Part shown: piece by piece, positions 1 to 5,426 of the stretch
Layout: each line of letters opens with the position of its first letter
Numbering within the stretch: position 1 is the first letter of the stretch
Assembly: GCA_028277195.1 (NCBI GenBank)
Contig: JANQGS010000033.1
Span: forward strand, 1-6,417
From: Candidatus Gastranaerophilales bacterium
GTDB lineage: Bacteria > Cyanobacteriota > Vampirovibrionia > Gastranaerophilales > UBA9971
Length of the DNA stretch: 6,417 nt
Direction: 5' to 3'
Made by a program: the position numbers and the translations under genes
The notes under the pieces: generated by a model
Seen by the model: only the letters and a program-made list of their open reading frames with translations
Told to the model about the DNA's origin: nothing
Databases searched by the model: none

Positions 1-54
1 GGAGGGTGGGCCGATTTTGAAGAATTTTAATTTTTGGGGTGCTAGGTTGTTACG

Positions 55-888
55 TTAACAGGAATAATTGCCCCTTTCAAAAAATTTCATATTAAAAATC
101 GAGATTAACATTATAATTACCAGCAATATAACGCCGGCAGCCGAGGCATATCCTAAATCAAGGTTCTCAAAAGCCTTCTGGTATATATAATAAACAATGG
201 TTTTGCTGGAATTAAGCGGTCCTCCTTTAGTCATGACATATATTTCAACAAAAACCTTCATCGCAGATATTGTGCTGATAATACTAACCAGCGCAATAGC
301 AGGCATCATGTGGGGAACAGTAACGGATAAATGTTTTTGGACAGTTCCTGCCCCGTCTATTTCAGCAGCATCCCAGAGGTCTTTCGGCATAGTGGTTAAA
401 TAAGCAAGGTAAATAACCATATAATAGCCCAATCCCTTCCATATCGTAACAAACATAACAGCAAAGAGCGATGTACCCGGATTGGCAAGCCATCCGGTTG
501 GGGCATAAACCCATTTCCAGGCAATCCCTGCCACTACAAGTGATACCACTACCGGTATATATATGATTGTCCTGAATATACCAATACCGGCAAGTTTTCT
601 GCTTACTGCTATGGCTATAACCAGCGGGAGCACTACCAGCGCCGGCACAACAACAATTACATAAATAAAAGTATTAAGCAGTGTTTCCCAGAACACAGGC
701 GTACTAAAGAGTTTTATGTAGTTATCAGGCCCAACCCATTGCGGGTTGTAAATGTCATGGCGATAGCTCTGAAAGCTCAGTATAAAAGATTCAAAAAACG
801 GGATAAAAAAGAATAATATGAGGATAATCCCGGCTGGAAGCAGGAACAGGTATGGGATAAGGATTTTAAGGGATTTTGAATTAATCAT
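55..888 (-). CDS. Sugar ABC transporter permease, MalF/UgpA type
   Basis: Inner-membrane permease subunit of a binding-protein-dependent carbohydrate importer; it would pair with a MalG-type permease, an ATPase and a solute-binding protein. About six hydrophobic segments are visible (near residues 9-32, 68-96, 104-127, 141-164, 196-216, 247-266). The EAA loop that docks on the ATPase is at about 173-196, beginning DAAEIDGA and ending in VPHMMP. The protein has 277 residues, a little short for the family: after the WKWVYAPTG end of helix 3 it passes almost directly to WLANPG, where relatives normally carry 15-20 more residues. The start is the ATG just before the first helix, as the family expects, but the A/T-only stretch upstream shows no Shine-Dalgarno sequence. 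A terminator lies directly upstream, so the gene may have its own promoter. No partner gene is seen in the 54 bases after the stop. The substrate cannot be told. Confidence 0.93.
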   Translation of the reverse strand: MINSKSLKILIPYLFLLPAGIILILFFFIPFFESFILSFQSYRHDIYNPQWVGPDNYIKLFSTPVFWETLLNTFIYVIVVVPALVVLPLVIAIAVSRKLAGIGIFRTIIYIPVVVSLVVAGIAWKWVYAPTGWLANPGTSLFAVMFVTIWKGLGYYMVIYLAYLTTMPKDLWDAAEIDGAGTVQKHLSVTVPHMMPAIALVSIISTISAMKVFVEIYVMTKGGPLNSSKTIVYYIYQKAFENLDLGYASAAGVILLVIIMLISIFNMKFFERGNYSC

Positions 889-906
889 AATATAATAATA
901 ATATAA

Positions 907-932
907 AAAAACCGCTACTAATGGCGGTTTTT
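907..932 (-). terminator. Rho-independent terminator after the 51-aa gene
   Basis: Bases 907-915 and 924-932 are perfectly complementary (9 bp, core ACCGC/GCGGT) around an 8-base loop. Read on the minus strand the stem runs into a row of seven T then A/T-rich sequence, as for an intrinsic terminator. It lies 29 bases beyond the stop of the minus-strand gene 961-1116 and upstream of the permease start, so it should separate these two transcripts. The plus-strand side also has a short T run but no gene to end. Confidence 0.8.
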
Positions 933-960
933 CTCTCTTCTTTTAAATTTTATCTTTGTT

Positions 961-1116
961 TTAACTTTTGAGGCCGAGTAGTCTTTTATACCACGAGAAT
1001 TCCGCAACTTCAATACCGTTAAAGGTTGTGCTGGTACGTTGTTCCAGCAAGTATTTTTCAAATTCCTCATTAACATTTAATGTTTTTTCTTTACCTTTGT
1101 CAGTTAAAGCTACCAT
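961..1116 (-). CDS. Small hypothetical protein, 51 aa
   Basis: I do not recognise this gene. It encodes 51 residues beginning MVALTDKGKEKTLNVNEEFE and ending in SWYKRLLGLKS. The N-terminal half is polar and charged; the C-terminal third is basic and amphipathic (WYKRLLGLK). There is no cysteine, signal peptide or membrane segment. The evidence that it is real is contextual: GGAGG sits 8 bases before the ATG, a perfect TATAAT lies about 43 bases upstream, and a strong intrinsic terminator follows the stop by 29 bases, so it looks like a complete single-gene transcript. An in-frame ATG five codons earlier (1131) overlaps the GGAGG and is less likely the start. It is divergent from rpmE across an A/T-rich gap. 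A small cytoplasmic, perhaps nucleic-acid- or partner-binding protein is possible, but that is a guess. Confidence 0.7.
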   Translation of the reverse strand: MVALTDKGKEKTLNVNEEFEKYLLEQRTSTTFNGIEVAEFSWYKRLLGLKS

Positions 1117-1124
1117 TTTAAAGG

Positions 1125-1129
1125 CCTCC
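1125..1129 (-). promoter_or_regulatory. Ribosome binding site of the 51-aa gene
   Basis: GGAGG on the minus strand, 8 bases before the ATG at 1116. It settles the start: the in-frame ATG at 1131 ends inside this site and has no equivalent sequence upstream. Confidence 0.7.
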
Positions 1130-1158
1130 ATAATTTATTAAACAGTACTAATTAACTA

Positions 1159-1164
1159 ATTATA
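1159..1164 (-). promoter_or_regulatory. Candidate -10 box for the 51-aa gene
   Basis: Perfect TATAAT on the minus strand. It would place transcription start near 1152 and give a 5' leader of about 36 bases. No good -35 hexamer is found at 16-18 bases (CTCAGT at 17), and TATAAT arises easily in such A/T-rich DNA. Confidence 0.35.
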
Positions 1165-1433
1165 AATTTGTGAAAAACTGGACTGAGATTATTATTTGTG
1201 CTATTTAATACTAAAATTTAAATGTTAAGAGCTTAATAAGTGTTAAAAATACACAATGCCAATATTTAATCTAACACAGTTTCAATTAAATTTCTAGTCA
1301 ATAAAAAATTAATTTTTATTAAATTTTTCTTAACAAAAATTTTAAAACCAGCTAAAGTCTTTTTTATAAAGGATTTTAAATTTTATAAAACCAAAAAAAT
1401 TTACAAAAATTATACTATTAACTTTACATTTCT

Positions 1434-1463
1434 TATACCGGACCGAGTTTTTTGTATGGTATA
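1434..1463 (+). promoter_or_regulatory. Possible rpmE leader hairpin or operator
   Basis: TATACC (1434-1439) and GGTATA (1458-1463) form a 6-bp inverted repeat around an 18-base loop that also holds a CGG-A-CCG mini-palindrome (1439-1445). If transcription starts near 1423 this would be the 5' part of the rpmE leader, where ribosomal protein L31 genes in several phyla carry autoregulatory structures. It matches no leader family I can recall, and could equally be a DNA operator or chance. Confidence 0.25.
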
Positions 1464-1507
1464 TTTATGTTACTAAATAAAGGATAAGCAAGAGGTATTT
1501 TGTAAAA

Positions 1508-1723
1508 ATGAAAGAAAAAATCCACCCTGAATACAAAAAAACAGAAATCAGCTGTGCCTGCGGTAATGTTATTGAAACTGCCTCCACTGATAAGGGGATG
1601 AAGGTTGAAATTTGTAATAATTGCCATCCCTTTTTCACCGGAACACAAAAAATAGTTGACACTGAAGGTAGAGTTGAAAGATTTAAAAAGCGTTACGCAA
1701 ATACTAAAAGTAAAAAGAAATAA
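1508..1723 (+). CDS. rpmE: 50S ribosomal protein L31 (zinc-binding form)
   Basis: Small protein of the large ribosomal subunit near the central protuberance, helping bridge the subunits. The 71-residue product starts MKEKIHPEYK, the family's usual start, which fixes the ATG. It carries all four cysteines of the zinc-binding (C+) form: C16 and C18 (CAC) and C36 and C39 (CNNCHPFFTG), followed by the family's basic tail. In bacteria with two L31 types, the C+ form is the one used when zinc is plentiful. The gene is first in the plus-strand run, preceded by a long A/T-rich leader, and thyX follows after 15 bases. Confidence 0.97.
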   Translation: MKEKIHPEYKKTEISCACGNVIETASTDKGMKVEICNNCHPFFTGTQKIVDTEGRVERFKKRYANTKSKKK

Positions 1724-1738
1724 CAGTTTGAGGTAATT

Positions 1739-2434
1739 ATGCCGGTAAATAGCGAATTCCCTATAGTTCACCTTGTCAGTGAACCTGTTAACCCTTTAAA
1801 GACAATATATATAGCTTGCAGAACGTGTTATTCGGCTGACTATCCTTTTAATATCTGGGAAAAGGATGCCGACAAACAGGCAATGCTGGATTTAGTGGGA
1901 AAAGTCCTGAAATCAGGCCACCACAGTACAATAGAACATTGCCAGTATACCTTTACAATAAGCGGGATAAGCAGGGCATGTACGCACCAGCTTGTAAGGC
2001 ACAGGCATGTGTCTTTTTCCCAGAAATCCCAGAGATATGTTGTAGAAAAAGGGCAATTTGAGTATATAACCCCGTCAACCGTTAAAAGTGTGGGCTTACA
2101 GGGTGATTATGCCGAATTAATGGACAAAATTAATGAATTTTACGATAAAATGATTCAAAAAGGCATCCCGGCTGAAGATGCGAGGTTTGTGTTGCCTAAT
2201 GCAGCTACCAGCTCGCTTGTTGCCAGCTTAAATTTAAGGGAACTGATTCATATTGCTAATTTAAGGCTCTGTGTTAACGCACAGCACGAAATAAGGAAAC
2301 TAGTCGGCAAAATGTCCGCTCTTGTGATTGAAAAAGAACCATGGCTTGAGGAATACCTTGTCCCAAAATGCGACAGGAATAATTATTGTGATGAAATAAA
2401 AAGCTGCGGGCGATACCAGCAAAAAGTGTTGTAG
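1739..2434 (+). CDS. thyX: Flavin-dependent thymidylate synthase
   Basis: Makes dTMP from dUMP using methylenetetrahydrofolate, FAD and NADPH, leaving tetrahydrofolate rather than dihydrofolate; it replaces ThyA. The 231-residue product carries the ThyX signature RHRx7S at 87-97 (RHRHVSFSQKS), the SGHHSTIEH segment at 59-67, the EDARFVLP segment at 146-153, and the LRLCVNAQHEIR segment at about 175-186 that contributes to the nucleotide site. The C-terminal tail has three cysteines (C211, C217, C223, pattern PKC-x5-C-x5-C); this cysteine-bearing tail is seen in many ThyX proteins and its role is unclear. GAGGT lies just 4 bases before the ATG, slightly close. dapF starts 5 bases after the stop, suggesting coupled translation. 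Confidence 0.96.
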   Translation: MPVNSEFPIVHLVSEPVNPLKTIYIACRTCYSADYPFNIWEKDADKQAMLDLVGKVLKSGHHSTIEHCQYTFTISGISRACTHQLVRHRHVSFSQKSQRYVVEKGQFEYITPSTVKSVGLQGDYAELMDKINEFYDKMIQKGIPAEDARFVLPNAATSSLVASLNLRELIHIANLRLCVNAQHEIRKLVGKMSALVIEKEPWLEEYLVPKCDRNNYCDEIKSCGRYQQKVL

Positions 2435-2439
2435 TGTAG

Positions 2440-3240
2440 ATGAAAATCCTTATGAATTTCACAAAAATGCACGGGCTCGGCAATGATTTCATCATTATAG
2501 AGGCTGAAGAACTCAATAAAACCGACCTGGCACAGGACCAGCTGGCGAAAAAATTATGCGACCGCAACTTTGGCATAGGTGCAGACGGTTTGATAATAAT
2601 TAACCCGCCTGATATCAGCTCTGATTGCGATATAAACTGGAGAATCCTTAACTCCGACGGCTCAGAACCCCAGATGTGCGGCAACGGGATAAGGTGTTTA
2701 GCCCGATATGTATACGATAAAGGCCTAATCAGCAAGAAAAAATTCTCTGTATGCACGCCGGCAGGAAAAATTGTTCCTGAAATTCTCCATAACGGCCACG
2801 TTAGGGTGGATATGGGCACACCAAAAGTTGAACCGGTTAACCACAGGCTGAAAAATTTTGACATTACCACTGTTAATATGGGCAATCCTCACTGCGTTAT
2901 TTTTACACAGGGGAATTCAGCCGGACTTGCAAGGGAATTTGGCCCTGAAATCGAGATACACGACATGTTCCCGGAAAAAACAAACGTGGAATTTGTGAAA
3001 GTACTCTCAAAAAACAAAATAAAGGTCGATGTCTGGGAAAGAGGCTGCGGTATTACCCTCGCCTGCGGAACAGGGGCATGCGCCTCGGTTGCTGCGGCTG
3101 TGGTGAACGGAACGGTTGAAAATAACGTTGAGGTCGAGCTCCCCGGAGGTATACTTTATATTGAATTGATAAAAGATGTAAATAAAATATTCATGACAGG
3201 TAGCGCCAAGTTTGTGTTTGAGGGAAAATTGTTTTTGTGA
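2440..3240 (+). CDS. dapF: Diaminopimelate epimerase
   Basis: Cytoplasmic PLP-independent racemase converting LL- to meso-diaminopimelate for lysine and peptidoglycan. The 266-residue protein shows both catalytic cysteines: C80 in NSDGSEPQMCGNG and C209 in GITLACGTGA, with the ERG motif at 200-202, GNPH at 148-151, and the N-terminal KMHGLGNDF at 9-17. Two halves of similar fold, one cysteine each, are expected, and the length is normal. The start is uncertain: family members usually begin like MNFTKMHGLGNDF, matching an in-frame ATG at 2452. Neither ATG has a clear Shine-Dalgarno sequence, and translation may depend on ribosomes finishing thyX 5 bases upstream. It implies a meso-DAP pathway and, with uppP nearby, a peptidoglycan wall. 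Confidence 0.96.
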   Translation: MKILMNFTKMHGLGNDFIIIEAEELNKTDLAQDQLAKKLCDRNFGIGADGLIIINPPDISSDCDINWRILNSDGSEPQMCGNGIRCLARYVYDKGLISKKKFSVCTPAGKIVPEILHNGHVRVDMGTPKVEPVNHRLKNFDITTVNMGNPHCVIFTQGNSAGLAREFGPEIEIHDMFPEKTNVEFVKVLSKNKIKVDVWERGCGITLACGTGACASVAAAVVNGTVENNVEVELPGGILYIELIKDVNKIFMTGSAKFVFEGKLFL

Positions 3241-3261
3241 TAGTATAACTTGTCAAAATAA

Positions 3262-3269
3262 AAGGAGGT
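3262..3269 (+). promoter_or_regulatory. Strong ribosome binding site of rpsF
   Basis: AAGGAGGT, close to a full match to the anti-Shine-Dalgarno sequence, 9 bases before a TTG. It supports TTG at 3279 as the rpsF start; no in-frame ATG lies nearby, and the resulting MRKYEL start is that of the S6 family. It is the strongest site on the plus strand here, as suits a ribosomal protein gene inside an operon. Confidence 0.85.
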
Positions 3270-3278
3270 ATTTTAACT

Positions 3279-3590
3279 TTGCGCAAATATGAATTGTTTT
3301 GCTTACTAAAATCAGGCTTTGACATAGAAAGCAATGACCAGGCAGTCGCTGCCATAGAAAAAAATATTGAGAACCTCGGCGGGAAAATCATTGAAACAGA
3401 TAAGGCAGGCCGCAAAAAACTGGCTTATGAAATTGCCAGGAACAGGGATGCTTTTTGTGTTGTATTCAACATAGAATTTGAGCCCGCAAAAATAAAAGAG
3501 CTTAAAAAATACTTAAAACTCAATGAAAACGTTTTAAGAGACTTTTTCAGCCTGGTAAACACAAAAAAACAAAAGGAAGTAACAGCATGA
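3279..3590 (+). CDS. rpsF: 30S ribosomal protein S6 (TTG start)
   Basis: Platform protein of the small ribosomal subunit that binds 16S rRNA as a pair with S18. The 103-residue product begins MRKYEL, has the LGGKIIETDKAGRKKLAYEI segment (about 33-52) diagnostic of S6, and VLRDFF at about 85-90 from the last strand. Start is TTG, chosen on the near-perfect AAGGAGGT upstream and on the family N-terminus. The 38-base gap from dapF shows neither a convincing promoter nor the CCG-bearing S6:S18 leader motif known upstream of rpsF in many bacteria, so cotranscription with dapF is likely. Its TGA overlaps the ATG of ssb (ATGA), and rpsR follows, giving the classic rpsF-ssb-rpsR order. Confidence 0.95.
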   Translation: MRKYELFCLLKSGFDIESNDQAVAAIEKNIENLGGKIIETDKAGRKKLAYEIARNRDAFCVVFNIEFEPAKIKELKKYLKLNENVLRDFFSLVNTKKQKEVTA

Positions 3591-3991
3591 GTAGCTTGGC
3601 AAAAATCACCCTGTCAGGACAGGTGGTTAAAAATCCCGAAAAAAGATATACAGAAAATAACCTTGCAATAAGCTCGTTTGTGATGGATTTTGGCTTTGAC
3701 GGCCAGGAAAAACTCATAAGGGTTTACGCTATCGGAAAGCTCGCGGACAGGATTGCCGATACACTCAAGAAAGGCCAGGACGTAATTGTTGACGGAAGGC
3801 TGCAGACTATTGTAAAAAATGAATCAGGCGCAGATAAAAAATATAATGAAATAAATGCCCAGGGCATAGAAATAATTGAAAAAAGCCCCGATGTATACCG
3901 GTCCGAGCAGGGCAACAGCAGCAGCAGTAAGGAAGAAGCCGGTGAAATAAATAATGAAGACTTGATTGGCGAAGATGAAATACCGTTTTAG
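3587..3991 (+). CDS. ssb: Single-stranded DNA-binding protein
   Basis: Coats single-stranded DNA in replication, recombination and repair and recruits partners through its C-terminal tip. The N-terminal OB fold covers about residues 3-98 (ITLSGQVVKNPEKRYTENN, then GKLADRI and KKGQDVIVDGRLQ), followed by a short polar linker with a run of four serines and an acidic tail ending DEIPF, equivalent to the usual DDIPF tip. At 134 residues it is shorter than typical SSBs (about 160-180), mainly in the linker. It has no tryptophan at all: the family's usual V-x-W-G before LAE/LAD is YAIG here, so DNA stacking must rely on phenylalanine and tyrosine. The RYTENN segment recalls cyanobacterial SSBs (from memory). 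GGAAG precedes the ATG, which overlaps the rpsF stop. Confidence 0.93.
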   Translation: MSSLAKITLSGQVVKNPEKRYTENNLAISSFVMDFGFDGQEKLIRVYAIGKLADRIADTLKKGQDVIVDGRLQTIVKNESGADKKYNEINAQGIEIIEKSPDVYRSEQGNSSSSKEEAGEINNEDLIGEDEIPF

Positions 3992-4007
3992 GAAGGATTT
4001 AACATAA

Positions 4008-4238
4008 ATGATGAGGACAAAAGACAGGAAAAAAACCAAACCTTGCAGTTTCTGCATTGAAAAAATAGATGACGTAGACTTTAAGGACATAACAAGGCTA
4101 AAAAGATACCTCACGGAAAGAGGTAAGATAATACCAAGAAGAATTACCGGTAACTGCGCTTTCCACCAGAGAAAACTGGCTAACGCAGTGAAAAAGGCAA
4201 GGGAAAACGCTTTAGTTCCGTATATCTTTGAAGGATAG
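4008..4238 (+). CDS. rpsR: 30S ribosomal protein S18
   Basis: Small-subunit protein that partners S6 on the platform. The 76-residue product carries the hallmark GKIIPRRITGNCAFHQRKL (39-57) and the C-terminal ARENALVPY. C13 and C16 (CSFC) with C50 and H53 (CAFH) form a plausible four-ligand zinc site, so this looks like the zinc-binding S18 form, matching the zinc form of L31 upstream. The start is ATG at 4008, 11 bases after GGAAGG at 3991-3996, which overlaps the ssb stop; a second ATG follows immediately and would be farther from the site. The gene ends one base before the ATG of the TPR gene. Confidence 0.97.
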   Translation: MMRTKDRKKTKPCSFCIEKIDDVDFKDITRLKRYLTERGKIIPRRITGNCAFHQRKLANAVKKARENALVPYIFEG

Positions 4239-4239
4239 T

Positions 4240-5034
4240 ATGCAGCAGCAAAATATTGAAGACTTCTTAAGTGAAGGCAATTACGAAAGAGCAATACTTT
4301 ACCTTAAGAGGGCAATATTGTCAGACCCGGACAATCCTGAACTTTACGCCTGGATTGGGTCTGTTTTTTATGAAACCCAAAAATACGAGTTCGCCGTAAA
4401 ATATTACACCCGGGCGCTGGAACTCGCTCCCGGGTGTGCCGAGTATTATGCAAACCTCGGCAATGTTTACATGGAAACGGCTGATTATAAAAAGGCCGTT
4501 GAGTTTTATGAAAAAGCTCTTTCAATTGATGAGGAGGATTATGAATTAATGATATGCCTGGGCAATGCTCACTCGGAAATGAAAAATTATGATAAAGCCG
4601 CCGATTATTTTGAAAAAGCAGCATCAATCAACCCTGACAACTATAAAGTCCACCTGTGCCACGGCATATCAAAAGCAGACTCGGGACAGGTCGATGAAGC
4701 AATAGAAAAATACGAAAAAGCAATTTCCCTTGAACCCGAAAATGATAAAACTTTTGTTATACTGGCGAATACATTTGTTGAAAAAAATCTTTATGATAAA
4801 GCAATAGAAAACTATAAAAAAGCCCTGGAAATTAATGATGAAAACCCGCTGGTTTACATAGCACTGGGCAATACCCTTGTATTAAAGGGAAACGAAACGG
4901 AATCCATAGAATACTACAGGCGCGCAAGCCAGCTCGCACCCGAAAATAAGGAATTTCAATATATATATGAAAAAACACTGGAAGATTACGCGTCTAAAGC
5001 AATAAAGGATATAATTAAAGAGGAGGAGGAATAA
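4240..5034 (+). CDS. Tetratricopeptide repeat (TPR) protein
   Basis: Almost entirely helical repeats, so a protein-protein docking scaffold; the partner is unknown. Counting from the ATG at 4240 (264 residues), units fall at 1-32 (two residues short), 33-66, 67-100, 101-134, 135-168, 169-202 and 203-236: six exact 34-mers plus the first, each with the TPR pattern (LGNxY, YDKAIxxYEKALxIxPxN). A 28-residue cap helix follows, ending in four glutamates. It lacks a signal peptide or membrane helix, so is probably cytoplasmic. A TTG at 4228 inside rpsR would add four residues (MKDS), but AAGGA at 4231-4235 favours 4240. The gene lies 1 base after rpsR and overlaps the next gene by one base (TAATG). 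Its GAG-rich 3' end doubles as that gene's ribosome binding site. It may act with the downstream membrane protein. Confidence 0.93.
   Translation: MQQQNIEDFLSEGNYERAILYLKRAILSDPDNPELYAWIGSVFYETQKYEFAVKYYTRALELAPGCAEYYANLGNVYMETADYKKAVEFYEKALSIDEEDYELMICLGNAHSEMKNYDKAADYFEKAASINPDNYKVHLCHGISKADSGQVDEAIEKYEKAISLEPENDKTFVILANTFVEKNLYDKAIENYKKALEINDENPLVYIALGNTLVLKGNETESIEYYRRASQLAPENKEFQYIYEKTLEDYASKAIKDIIKEEEE
4406..4437 (+). repeat. Perfect GC-rich inverted repeat inside the TPR gene
   Basis: ACACCCGGG (4406-4414) and CCCGGGTGT (4429-4437) are exact reverse complements around a 14-base loop, the most stable-looking hairpin in the window. It lies in the second TPR unit's codons and is not followed by a T run, so it is not an intrinsic terminator. 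It could slow ribosomes or protect mRNA, or be chance from the codons used. Confidence 0.5.
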
Positions 5035-5426
5035 TGATAGTATCATTGCAGGATAAAATAATAAGCGGCCTTACATACCTTACGTTTGGCGTTGCGGGGT
5101 TTATATGGATTATTATCAGTCATATAAGGCGGGACAGGCTCTCCGGGTTCTTGAGGTTCAGTATATTCCAGTCGATTTTTATTTCCATTCTCCTGTTTTT
5201 AATCGGCATGATTCTCAACATACTGCTTGGGGTTTTCCAGATAATGCCCGTAATAGGCTCTAAAGCTGTTAATATTGCTTATTTTTTGCAGGATGCCCCG
5301 GTAATCCTCGGCCAGTCAACAATTAACGCGGCAAAAATAGGGTTATTCCTTTACCTTTCGGTTTTTGCGTTTATGGGAAAATACGGGGAAGTGCCCTGGG
5401 TTTCCGATACCGTCAGGAGAATGTAA
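5034..5426 (+). CDS. Small membrane protein, Tic20-like (tentative)
   Basis: A 130-residue integral membrane protein with hydrophobic stretches near 9-30, 39-70 (probably two helices) and 98-114. The segment RRDRLSGFLRFSIFQSIF (32-49), a basic loop running into a helix with R-F-x3-Q, and the C-terminal GKYGEVPWVSD (115-125) resemble the pattern in Tic20-family proteins of cyanobacteria and chloroplasts. DUF4870-type small membrane proteins are the main alternative. In plastids Tic20 is part of an inner-membrane protein import channel; the bacterial role is not established. The ATG overlaps the stop of the TPR gene by one base, with GGAGGAGG 4-7 bases before it, so translation is probably coupled. 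Its last 14 bases overlap the 3' end of uppP on the other strand, and no terminator is visible. I am sure of a membrane protein, much less of the family. Confidence 0.75.
   Translation: MIVSLQDKIISGLTYLTFGVAGFIWIIISHIRRDRLSGFLRFSIFQSIFISILLFLIGMILNILLGVFQIMPVIGSKAVNIAYFLQDAPVILGQSTINAAKIGLFLYLSVFAFMGKYGEVPWVSDTVRRM

Larger units (their letters stand above)
1117..1507. other. A/T-rich divergent intergenic region
   Basis: This 391-base gap between the minus-strand 51-aa gene and plus-strand rpmE holds no gene: all frames are full of stops and no start has a ribosome binding site. It is markedly A/T-rich (about 17% G+C in 1201-1440). It should hold the promoters of both flanking genes. For rpmE a TATACT (1411-1416) is a possible -10 without a convincing -35. 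An A/T inverted repeat, TTTTATAAA (1362-1370) and TTTATAAAA (1382-1390), has an 11-base spacer. The rpmE ribosome binding site is AGAGG at 1491-1495, rather far (12 bases) from the ATG. Confidence 0.7.

Noticed and set aside
1..54. Start of a MalG-type partner permease after the permease stop
   Set aside because: No ATG, GTG or TTG with a ribosome binding site in a continuing minus-strand frame is seen; the partner may lie outside the window.
1117..1507. Riboswitch, T-box or small RNA in the long gap
   Set aside because: Too A/T-rich for a recognisable conserved core; only weak A/T inverted repeats and one short hairpin are present.
1433..1771. 112-codon open frame on the minus strand over rpmE
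   Set aside because: Shadow of rpmE, which has all four zinc cysteines and the right start.
2274..2885. 203-codon open frame on the minus strand
   Set aside because: Antisense to thyX and dapF, whose catalytic motifs are intact; no family resemblance.
3241..3278. S6:S18-binding RNA leader before rpsF
   Set aside because: The gap is only 38 bases and shows no CCG-bearing stem-loop; nothing beyond the ribosome binding site is visible.
3824..4294. 156-codon hydrophobic open frame on the minus strand
   Set aside because: It lies antisense to ssb, rpsR and the TPR gene, all firmly identified; its hydrophobicity comes from reading Lys/Glu codons backwards.
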